From Candidatus Gastranaerophilales bacterium (GTDB lineage Bacteria > Cyanobacteriota > Vampirovibrionia > Gastranaerophilales > Gastranaerophilaceae), in contig JAEEHV010000093.1 in NCBI GenBank assembly GCA_016280955.1, positions 1-49,566 on the forward strand: a stretch of DNA of 49,566 nucleotides, written 5' to 3'. The notes under the pieces are model-generated. The model was given only the letters and a program-made list of their open reading frames with translations. It was not told where the DNA came from and did no database searches. Below, in pieces: positions 41,142 to 47,783 of this stretch (position 1 is its first letter; the number at the start of each line of letters is the position of its first letter). The position numbers were made by a program, and so were the translations under genes.

Positions 41142-43136
41142 TTATTCCTCCGTTATTTGTTCCAAACTTTCTACCAATTTTTCAAGTTCTGATGATTTTT
41201 TACCTTTGTCACTTGCGTATTCATATACAAGCTTTAAAAGACTTAATATACCTTCTGCACTTATGGGTAAATTCTGTGGGGGTAAACTTTGTGGGGGTAA
41301 ATTTGACAGTTGGTTTTCAGGGTTCAAAACATTCCCCTCGCCACCTTGTGGGAGAGGGGTTAGGGGTGAGGGGTTATTTGCATTTATTTCAGCATTATTT
41401 ACACCATTACTATTTACCCCTGCACCAAGGAATCTTTCGGGGTTATCAACTCCTTTTTGTTCAAAGTACCAGATAAATATTTCCTGAAGATTGAGTGGAA
41501 TTTGTTGTGCAAACCTTTCTACTGCAGAAATTACCAAATCAGCCTGTTCGCTTTTTAATGCAGTAAGAGAGTTGTCGGAATAAGTGTATTTGTATTCGCC
41601 CTGACGTACAAAATCATCAACCTCAATATATTCCTGTTTGTTATCTTTAGATACAAAAATTGTTTCAACACCGCTTTTAAAATCCGCACAGAGTTTTGCG
41701 ACTTTTTCCACATTCGGAATAATCAAATCCTGATTAATCGTATCAACAATCATTGCTAATCTTGTAATCTGTCCCTGAGTTTTTGCGTTAATCTCAGTTG
41801 CAGTTTTTGTTCCGCTTTCTTCTACTGCTCCTATCATATTCGGGAAAATACCCGAAACTTCCGCCATCAAGTCATTCAGGAATGTTATATCCTGAACAAA
41901 AATCTGGGGGTTAAACTGCATTTGCTGAAATGCCGCCGCAGGAGTAAGATTATCGCCGTATTCAATGATTTTTCCGGGGTAAAGCTGAAGTTCGTCTTCT
42001 TCAAAAAATCCTTCCGGTGCAAGAAGCGGCGGATTTTCCGATAAAGTCTGAAGATTACATGTGCGGTTAAGCAAATCCTCCTGAACCTGTGAAAGCGAAA
42101 GGACGGAATACAAAGGACTTATGCCGCGTTTTGTATCCGGATCTCGGACAATAGCTCCGTAAGAAAACGGATTAATTAATGCTGTGTTTTTGCAGAAACG
42201 AACAAGATATTTTCTTGCAACAACAACAGCGTGCCAGTTTTTGAGAATTTTTCCGTCCGGAAGTTTTAAATCACCCCAGTGTTCCAGAACTTCTACCGTT
42301 GAACCTTTAACAACATCTTTATTCCGGTTGGAGATATTGTTGCTGTTTTTAGTCAGACCTGATATCTCTTCTGCCTGTTCTTTAGATATTGTGAAAAGTT
42401 TATTATTGATTAATTCGTCAGGTGTTTTATATGCTCTGTAAATCTTCGGACACGAATCCCATTCGTCACACCGGCTGGTATCAAATACAATATCAGCCGG
42501 ATTTACAGGGTAAATATAAGGGTTATTATAAACTGTTCGTTCGTCAGTATAGAAGTTTTTGCCTTCATTTATTGCTTTTGTGATTTTTTCCTGTTTTTCA
42601 AAATCATCAGGGCTGATGCAAGACGGATTGTTAACAAAATAATCAATCGGTCTGCGGTATTCTTCGGTCATAGTTTTCCAGGCGGTAAAAGAAATTAATT
42701 CGCCATATAATAAAGCGTTATCGATAATTTGGTCGCAGGTTTTCTGGTAATCCATTTTTTCCATAATGTCAACCAACATGGCTTTTTGTTTGTTGCTTGC
42801 ATTGTCTGAGTCGTGGTTTTCACCCGATACGTCGAACATAGAATTAACATTTGCATAAGTATTTCTCCATATATAAGATTTAAGGGTTTGGTAAAACATA
42901 AAAGTTTTGCACATTTTAATCTTGCTTTTCCATCGCTGCGTTTTGTCACCTGATGGTATAAATTCGTTTTTGAAAAATATCTCGTCGCTCAGGCGTTGTG
43001 CCATCTCTAAATTTTCACTTCGTTCGCTGTTCCATTCCGTAAAATCTGAAGAAATACTTTTTATCATATTTTCTTCTTCCTCTTTTGATAATTTTTTAAC
43101 TTCATTTTCCGGGTTAATAATGTACTCAAAACTCAT
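41142..43136 (-). CDS. Phage portal protein
   Basis: 664 aa, podovirus-type portal (P22/T7-like). Key segments: RWKSKIKMCKTFMFYQTLKS near 68-87, NNPSCISPDDFE near 170, YGAIVRDPDTKRGISPLYSV near 330-350 and the crown/stem region GAVEESGTKTATEINAKTQGQ near 440-460. AGAAAGGA precedes the ATG. The last 110 residues are variable and hold an in-frame insertion at residues 588-601 (PSPLTPLPQGGEG type) caused by a dispersed repeat. Partial copies of this 3' end occur four times more in the toxin array. The gene follows a terminator, so it needs its own promoter. Confidence 0.9.
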   Translation of the reverse strand: MSFEYIINPENEVKKLSKEEEENMIKSISSDFTEWNSERSENLEMAQRLSDEIFFKNEFIPSGDKTQRWKSKIKMCKTFMFYQTLKSYIWRNTYANVNSMFDVSGENHDSDNASNKQKAMLVDIMEKMDYQKTCDQIIDNALLYGELISFTAWKTMTEEYRRPIDYFVNNPSCISPDDFEKQEKITKAINEGKNFYTDERTVYNNPYIYPVNPADIVFDTSRCDEWDSCPKIYRAYKTPDELINNKLFTISKEQAEEISGLTKNSNNISNRNKDVVKGSTVEVLEHWGDLKLPDGKILKNWHAVVVARKYLVRFCKNTALINPFSYGAIVRDPDTKRGISPLYSVLSLSQVQEDLLNRTCNLQTLSENPPLLAPEGFFEEDELQLYPGKIIEYGDNLTPAAAFQQMQFNPQIFVQDITFLNDLMAEVSGIFPNMIGAVEESGTKTATEINAKTQGQITRLAMIVDTINQDLIIPNVEKVAKLCADFKSGVETIFVSKDNKQEYIEVDDFVRQGEYKYTYSDNSLTALKSEQADLVISAVERFAQQIPLNLQEIFIWYFEQKGVDNPERFLGAGVNSNGVNNAEINANNPSPLTPLPQGGEGNVLNPENQLSNLPPQSLPPQNLPISAEGILSLLKLVYEYASDKGKKSSELEKLVESLEQITEE
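41334..41373. repeat. GC-rich dispersed repeat inside the portal gene
   Basis: Same 40-base block as 36148-36187. It inserts PSPLTPLPQGGEG-type residues in frame into the portal C-terminus and is absent from the portal fragment at 39390-39674. Confidence 0.7.
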
Positions 43137-43163
43137 AATTTTTCCTTTCTTTTCAATAGCATT

Positions 43164-43190
43164 AAAAAACTTCTCCGTTAACGAGAGAAG
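43164..43190 (-). promoter_or_regulatory. Terminator-like hairpin just upstream of the portal ribosome site
   Basis: CTTCTC / GAGAAG stem on the minus strand followed by TTTTTT, and then AAAGAAAGGA and the portal ATG. It may be a second terminator of the upstream gene or an attenuator of the portal gene. Confidence 0.5.
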
Positions 43191-43198
43191 CCGACAAA

Positions 43199-43239
43199 CA
43201 CGGGGCAGAGGAAAATTTTCCTCTGCCCCTGTGTTTTTT
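43199..43239. terminator. Strong bidirectional terminator after the M48 peptidase gene
   Basis: CACGGGGCAGAGGAAAA pairs with its complement apart from one mismatch, with T runs on both sides. It separates the M48 gene from the portal gene on the same strand. Confidence 0.85.
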
Positions 43240-43259
43240 CCTAAATATTTATAACAAAT

Positions 43260-44534
43260 TTAAAGTGAATCAACTTGTTTTTTAATATATTTATTTTTTG
43301 AATCAAGACTGTATGCTTTTTGTGCATAGTCTTTTGCAAGTTTTATATATTTGCTGTCTTTTGTGTTGTTATACTGATATTCAGCGGCATAAGATGCATA
43401 CAAATAAGCCGGAGCATTTGTTTGGTCTATTTTAAACAGTTCATCAAAATAATCCAGTGATTTATCAAACTGTTCGTTTTTATAATACATATACCCCAAC
43501 CTTAAATAAAGTTCCTCCATGGTTTCAGGTGCATAGTATTTATCGGGGTTAAGTTTATTTTTCGGCACACTTATAGTGATTGATTTTCTGTCGGAAGAAA
43601 GTTTAACGGGAAGAACTTCGGAGTTGTATATATTATATTTACCCATATCTTTCCATTCTTCCAGAAATAATTTGCTGTTTTCGTTAAAACTTGCAAGTCT
43701 TTTGTCTGTACGGGGATGGGTGCTGTTATAATCACTGTCTAAGTCATACTGTATAAGAAAAGTTAAAACATCAGATGCCTGGTCTAAATTGTAACCGGCA
43801 TGGAGGGCAAGTTTTGCGCCTTCAGTATCTGCTGCATATTCCATATTTTTTGAGTCAATAATGAATTTCTTTTTCATTCCCGCATAAGCTAATGCTGAAA
43901 CGGTGAATCCTTCTTTTGCCAATTTTCGCTGTTTTTCCATTCTTGTTAATAATTGCATGCGTCTTTTGTGATGACCTAAAAGTGCGTGTCCCATCTCATG
44001 CCCGATAACCATAGCAAGAGCATCTTCGTTGTTGTTAAAAGTGTCAAAAATGGCGGTTGTTAATATAACCAGATTTGAACCGTCAGAAGATGCGTTTACA
44101 TCTAAATCTTTTTTCAGGCAGATTCTCCAGTTCATATAATCAAGCTTGTTTGCACGAATCAGTTTTTCTGCAACTCTGTAAACAGTATAAAAATCTTCTG
44201 CATCTGCCTGCGTGGTATAACGTGAGGAGTGTTTTTTCCCTAACGAAACGGCATATTCTTTATATTTTTCTTCGTCTTTTTTTAGCTTTTCCTCATACTT
44301 AGCTTTTGAAATCTCTTTATAATCTCCAAACTTCATAATATGCGGATCTTTAACCCCGTCTTTTGCGGCATTGTTAACATCATAATTCTGTTTATGATTC
44401 TGGGTAACTTTTTTGGTTGTGGCATATTTTTGTGCATGCTTTAACTCTTTTACCTGAGTTTTGACATAATCCTTTGCTTCAACTCCGTTTAAAATCAGTG
44501 CGGAAATAAAAAATAATATTATAAACTTTTTCAT
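43260..44534 (-). CDS. Secreted M48-family metallopeptidase with TPR-type tail
   Basis: 424 aa. Signal peptide at residues 1-20 (KKFIILFFISALILNGVEA). The zinc site is HEMGHALLGHHKRR near 180-193, with the third ligand in MEYAADTEGAKLALHAG near 230, and STHPRTDKRLASF near 270. The last 100 residues have TPR-like repeats (LYLRLGYMYYKNEQFDKSLDYFDELF; APAYLYASYAAEY). BepA/YggG-type periplasmic quality-control protease. Own terminator. It is a host-type gene interrupting the phage set on the same strand. Confidence 0.9.
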   Translation of the reverse strand: MKKFIILFFISALILNGVEAKDYVKTQVKELKHAQKYATTKKVTQNHKQNYDVNNAAKDGVKDPHIMKFGDYKEISKAKYEEKLKKDEEKYKEYAVSLGKKHSSRYTTQADAEDFYTVYRVAEKLIRANKLDYMNWRICLKKDLDVNASSDGSNLVILTTAIFDTFNNNEDALAMVIGHEMGHALLGHHKRRMQLLTRMEKQRKLAKEGFTVSALAYAGMKKKFIIDSKNMEYAADTEGAKLALHAGYNLDQASDVLTFLIQYDLDSDYNSTHPRTDKRLASFNENSKLFLEEWKDMGKYNIYNSEVLPVKLSSDRKSITISVPKNKLNPDKYYAPETMEELYLRLGYMYYKNEQFDKSLDYFDELFKIDQTNAPAYLYASYAAEYQYNNTKDSKYIKLAKDYAQKAYSLDSKNKYIKKQVDSL

Positions 44535-44579
44535 ATATACTCCTTTTTACTGAGATATAATATCATGATTTTTACCGTT

Positions 44580-44978
44580 TTACAACTCAACAGAATATAT
44601 ATTATCTTTGATTTTTTTAAAACCGCATCTGAGTAAACAAAGGGCGGATGCACGGTTTTGAGCCTCTGCATACACCCTTCCCCTGAACCAGTTAAGGGAC
44701 ATTTTCAAACATTCAATACAAAGTTTATGCATTTTTCTTTTTGCAAACCCGTTAAGATACAATTCCCCGTCTTTATCCTCAAAATAATATATTCCTCCGA
44801 TTAACTTTCCACCGGTTTCAAATAAATAAAAAAAAGTATTAGCTATAATAAATTCAAAAGAGTTTGTATCGCAGATTTTGTCCTGAACACTTTCGTATAA
44901 CATTTTACACTCGTCTTTGAAGAGCAAAAATTCTTTCTGAAGCGGAATCCAAACGTTAATATTACAATCATCTCCCAT
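44580..44978 (-). CDS. GNAT-like phage protein
   Basis: 132 aa with GNAT-like pattern: LFETGGKLIGGIYYFED (strand 4 region), ELYLNGFAKRKMHKLCIECL (acetyl-CoA loop is degenerate) and AEAQNRASALCLLRCGFKKI, the usual N-x-x-x-x-x-L-x-x-x-G-F end. GNAT-like proteins of this size are encoded beside terminase genes in many podoviruses. The pyrophosphate-loop glycines are missing, so it may be catalytically inactive. Confidence 0.65.
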   Translation of the reverse strand: MGDDCNINVWIPLQKEFLLFKDECKMLYESVQDKICDTNSFEFIIANTFFYLFETGGKLIGGIYYFEDKDGELYLNGFAKRKMHKLCIECLKMSLNWFRGRVYAEAQNRASALCLLRCGFKKIKDNIYSVEL

Positions 44979-45013
44979 GCACTTTCAAACCTCCAATCTG
45001 CTTTGCGGCAGGT

Positions 45014-45325
45014 CTATATTTTTGCCTCGCAAAGTCCTTCTACAATATTAATAACCGGTTCGGAAAAATCAGCCGATTCTTCATCAAGCCCCAATGCAAG
45101 CCGTTGACCTTTCTGAATTTTGCCTATTGCGGAGATTAAAAAGTCAAGTGTTGCAACAGCATTTTTTGGCATATCGGTAAATTCCATATCTGTTCTGACA
45201 AGTTCTCTTGAATATTCATCAAGAATAAATTCCAGGATTGAAAGAGTTTTATCATAAAATTTTATATGCTTTTCATTTATTTCTTTTTTTCTTTCTGTGA
45301 TGTTATTTGTTTCGGTTTTTTGCAT
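45014..45325 (-). CDS. Putative terminase small subunit
   Basis: 103 aa. ATG 45325 is chosen because AAAGGGA lies upstream; the longer open frame runs through a structured leader. Helical, with an N-terminal charged helix and a C-terminal segment (ATLDFLISAIGKIQKGQRLALGLDEE) resembling the oligomerisation part of small terminases. Gene order (first structural-type gene, upstream of the portal) agrees. Without it the packaging set would lack a DNA-recognition subunit. Assignment is tentative. Confidence 0.5.
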   Translation of the reverse strand: MQKTETNNITERKKEINEKHIKFYDKTLSILEFILDEYSRELVRTDMEFTDMPKNAVATLDFLISAIGKIQKGQRLALGLDEESADFSEPVINIVEGLCEAKI

Positions 45326-45351
45326 AACATTCCCTTTCATATTAAAAAAAT

Positions 45352-45479
45352 CCCGAAGGCAAAGGGGTATGTATTTAGGAGCCGGGAGAAAGTGTAATAT
45401 ACGGATACAATAAAATTCCATACATTTACCTTCCCCGGCCGGAGAGAGAGAAAGGTGAAACGATAAAAATGCCTTCGGG
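45352..45479 (-). promoter_or_regulatory. Large inverted repeat in the leader of the putative small terminase gene
   Basis: CCCGAAGGCA (45352-45361) pairs with TGCCTTCGGG (45470-45479) across 108 bases that contain further GC-rich inverted segments. On the minus strand the closing arm is followed by ATTTTTTT and then the ribosome site. A structured leader or long attenuator is plausible. Confidence 0.45.
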
Positions 45480-45600
45480 CAGATATTTATGATGTGTGTC
45501 CGAGATTGAATTAAAAAATTAGAAATTATATACAATGCTGCAGTACATCTGATTTTTAACTTATACTACTGAAAAATAATATATATTTACTCCAAAAACT

Positions 45601-45963
45601 TTATATGCTCTTTACCAGCTCTTTGTTCCCATAGAAATCACAGGCATACTGTCTTATCCTTCCGTTTTTGTCAGAACGGTTAAGTCCGTATTTCCAACCG
45701 TAAGGTTTTGATTTTAATTTTTTATAATTTAATTCTCTTACTGAATATACGATGTCGTTTTGGAACTGAATCAGCATATTTTGTGCATTTATACCTGAGA
45801 CTGACTGTTTGTTCATAACTCCGTCAAACCTCCATTCAATAAGTTCAGCAACAGGTTTTTGACATACAGGACAAAAACCTACGGATAAAATTCTTGAAGA
45901 AAATAAATCGGTATCATTAAGATAATAAATATCATCCGCCTTAAATTGACAGCAGTGACGCAT
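45601..45963 (-). CDS. Small putative zinc-binding phage protein
   Basis: 120 aa. Cysteines in RHCCQFK at the start and FCPVCQKP near 30 could bind zinc. The C-terminal half is basic (KLKSKPYGWKYGLNRSDKNG). It is the first minus-strand gene of the phage set as seen in this window. No family recognised; strand and position next to the terminase gene suggest a phage protein. Confidence 0.55.
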   Translation of the reverse strand: MRHCCQFKADDIYYLNDTDLFSSRILSVGFCPVCQKPVAELIEWRFDGVMNKQSVSGINAQNMLIQFQNDIVYSVRELNYKKLKSKPYGWKYGLNRSDKNGRIRQYACDFYGNKELVKSI

Positions 45964-46286
45964 TATTTAGCCCTCCGCACAACAAACAAAGGCAACAAGC
46001 CCTGTTATTGAAAGTGATAATTAGAATTATCGGGCATAATTAGCCCTCATACCCTGGAAAGATTTATCCTACGCTGCTTTCGCTTTGTTTCAAAATCAAG
46101 TACATTTATATACTACAACATTTTGAAATTTCACCTATGGATTGTAAAGAAATCTTTACATCTTAACCTAAAACTCTTTCTATAAGCTGCTTTTCACGAT
46201 TAGAAAAATTTGCCGTTCTTATTGTCCGTTTTTGACGTAAGGACAAAATAGAATAAAAATGTTCAGAGAAAATGAAAGGAAAAGAT
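45964..46286. other. Right-edge intergenic region of 323 bases
   Basis: No gene is seen. It holds an inverted repeat TTTCAAAAT ... ATTTTGAAA (46088-46128) and is the likely promoter region for the right end of the phage set. No repeat shared with the left edge (11.8-11.9 kb) was found, so no att site is proposed. Confidence 0.5.
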
Positions 46287-46439
46287 ATGACAGCAATTAT
46301 TATGTGTTTAATACTTATTTTTATGGTAAACAGACGTATAACGGTTTTATGCAGACAACAACAGGCTCTGTGTTACGATATGTATCTGATAGACAGGAGT
46401 ATCAGAGAAGAAGAACAAATGATTTTAAGAGAAATATAG
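46287..46439 (+). CDS. Small membrane protein (50 aa)
   Basis: Starts MTAIIMCLILIFMVNRRITV: one N-terminal TM of about 14 residues, then a basic and acidic helical tail ending in EEEQMILREI. GAAAGGAAAAG precedes the ATG with good spacing. Another open frame from 46259 covers the same bases but has no site and improbable composition. Its end lies three bases from the convergent metallophosphoesterase gene. Confidence 0.55.
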   Translation: MTAIIMCLILIFMVNRRITVLCRQQQALCYDMYLIDRSIREEEQMILREI

Positions 46440-46442
46440 TTC

Positions 46443-47210
46443 TTATTCAGCTTCTTTAACTTCTGCCCAAATCTCAGGATTATCCGTATCACAATTCATA
46501 ACATCGATTATTCTGTAGTTAGGAGCCGGTGCCGTAGATATATGAACAATTCCGTTTACCGTTTGCTCTTTATTAACACCGTAATGCCCCGAGATCACAG
46601 CTTTTATGTTTTTGTGTCCGTTTAAAATTTCCAGATATTTTTCCGGCTTAAACGTCATATAAGATTCGTTATTGTTAGGCGGGATAATCGGAAAATGCTG
46701 AAGTATAATGATATTTTTGTTCGGATATGAAGCAATATTGCTATCAAGCCATTCAAGAGTACTGTCTTTGTAATATCCGGCAGAACCGGGAAAAACATCT
46801 CTGGAACCGTCAACAACACAGAAAACTACATCGTTTGATTCAAATAAGTAGTTTGTATTATTGTGCTTGAAATGCTTTTTGGCATATTTAACGTAAGTTT
46901 TTTTGCTTAGTTTTTTATGTTTGTTAACGTCTTTATCGCCAAGAACCATATAGTATGGTTTTTTAAGCTTATCTGCTTCTTTCAGGAATGATTTAAGATT
47001 ATTTTTATCAGGTTTTTGAATATTATCACCCGTGAAAACAACAAAGCTGACATTTTTTTGTTTATTGACATCACGAATCAAAGCACTGAAATTGTCTTTA
47101 TTTGCTGTATCATACTTAACGTCAGTAATCTGTACAAAACGCATGTCTTTAGCATAAGCATTTATAGAAACAACAAAACACAGAATGATAATTGACAAAA
47201 ATTTCTTCAT
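46443..47210 (-). CDS. Secreted metallophosphoesterase
   Basis: 255 aa, calcineurin-like phosphoesterase. ATG 47210 follows AAGGTGA. Signal peptide at residues 1-20 (KKFLSIIILCFVVSINAYA). Metal ligands: QITDVKYD near 28 (variant of D-x-H; His replaced), FTGDNIQKPD near 60, LGDKD near 93 (N of the usual GN(H/D) is replaced by Asp), LQHFPIIP near 165, and SGHYGVNKE near 205. The changes at the first and third motif are unusual. Periplasmic phosphoesterase; substrate unknown. Confidence 0.85.
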   Translation of the reverse strand: MKKFLSIIILCFVVSINAYAKDMRFVQITDVKYDTANKDNFSALIRDVNKQKNVSFVVFTGDNIQKPDKNNLKSFLKEADKLKKPYYMVLGDKDVNKHKKLSKKTYVKYAKKHFKHNNTNYLFESNDVVFCVVDGSRDVFPGSAGYYKDSTLEWLDSNIASYPNKNIIILQHFPIIPPNNNESYMTFKPEKYLEILNGHKNIKAVISGHYGVNKEQTVNGIVHISTAPAPNYRIIDVMNCDTDNPEIWAEVKEAE

Positions 47211-47318
47211 AAAAATCACCTTATTTAATCCCGCATAAGTATTTTATCATAAACATGATGAAAAAGTTTACAATATATGTTATCATGTTAGTGCAATGTA
47301 TAAATCAGAGGCAAGGAT

Positions 47319-47576
47319 ATGTCTTTTGATTTCTCATCAAATATCAACCCCCCACTAAAAGCACATGCTGCATATAAAGATGGCGGCGGAATGGGCGGCG
47401 GCGGAATGTATTTTAAGCAGGGCAAACGCAAAGATGAACCTGAAGAAGATATGTTTCAACCATCCGAAGACAACTCCGAAACAGAGATAGAACTGTCTGA
47501 AATACCGGAAGAAGAAATTCCGAAGGACACAATTGTCAACAAGTTTGTAAATTGGTTCAGAATTAATCAGGATTAA
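47319..47576 (+). CDS. Hypothetical small acidic protein with a glycine-rich patch
   Basis: 85 aa. The Gly/Met patch DGGGMGGGGMYF near 22-33 is followed by a strongly acidic middle (EPEEDMFQPSEDNSETEIEL) and a short basic-aromatic helix (VNKFVNWFRI). No TM. AAGGA lies upstream. Unknown function. Confidence 0.6.
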   Translation: MSFDFSSNINPPLKAHAAYKDGGGMGGGGMYFKQGKRKDEPEEDMFQPSEDNSETEIELSEIPEEEIPKDTIVNKFVNWFRINQD

Positions 47577-47605
47577 TGTTCTGTTAAAGTGGCGGAGAAA
47601 GACGG

Positions 47606-47627
47606 AGCCTCCAGGGAGGCTATTTTG
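47606..47627 (+). terminator. Weak intrinsic terminator
   Basis: AGCCTC / GAGGCT stem with a CAGG loop, followed by ATTTTG. It may end the 47319 transcript before metG. Confidence 0.5.
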
Positions 47628-47783
47628 TGGTGCGGATTTTTTGATTGATGTTAAAAGGAAATGGGATAAGTTTTGCTGTGTAACGGTAATCAGGGATGTT
47701 TTTTGAGGGCAGGTAATTTTATTATATTTACCCCTTTAATTTTATGGTAAAATTTTTTATGTAATTACAAGAGGATAATAAAA

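Noticed and set aside
41192..41487. Two plus-strand open frames over the portal 3' end, matched by one at 36049-36315
   Set aside because: They are antisense shadows of the portal tail. Their similarity to each other was the clue to the portal duplication, not evidence of genes.
34684..43136. Diversity-generating retroelement (template and variable repeat) as an explanation of the portal-tail repeats
   Set aside because: No reverse transcriptase or accessory protein is present, and the differences are rearrangements and block divergence, not adenine-specific substitutions.
11810..46260. Integrated active prophage with att sites
   Set aside because: No integrase, no direct repeat at the edges found by eye, no repressor or replication genes, and host genes interleaved throughout.
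46259..46459. Plus-strand open frame of 66 codons
   Set aside because: No ribosome site and Tyr/Arg-rich composition; the overlapping frame from 46287 has a good site and a TM and is preferred.
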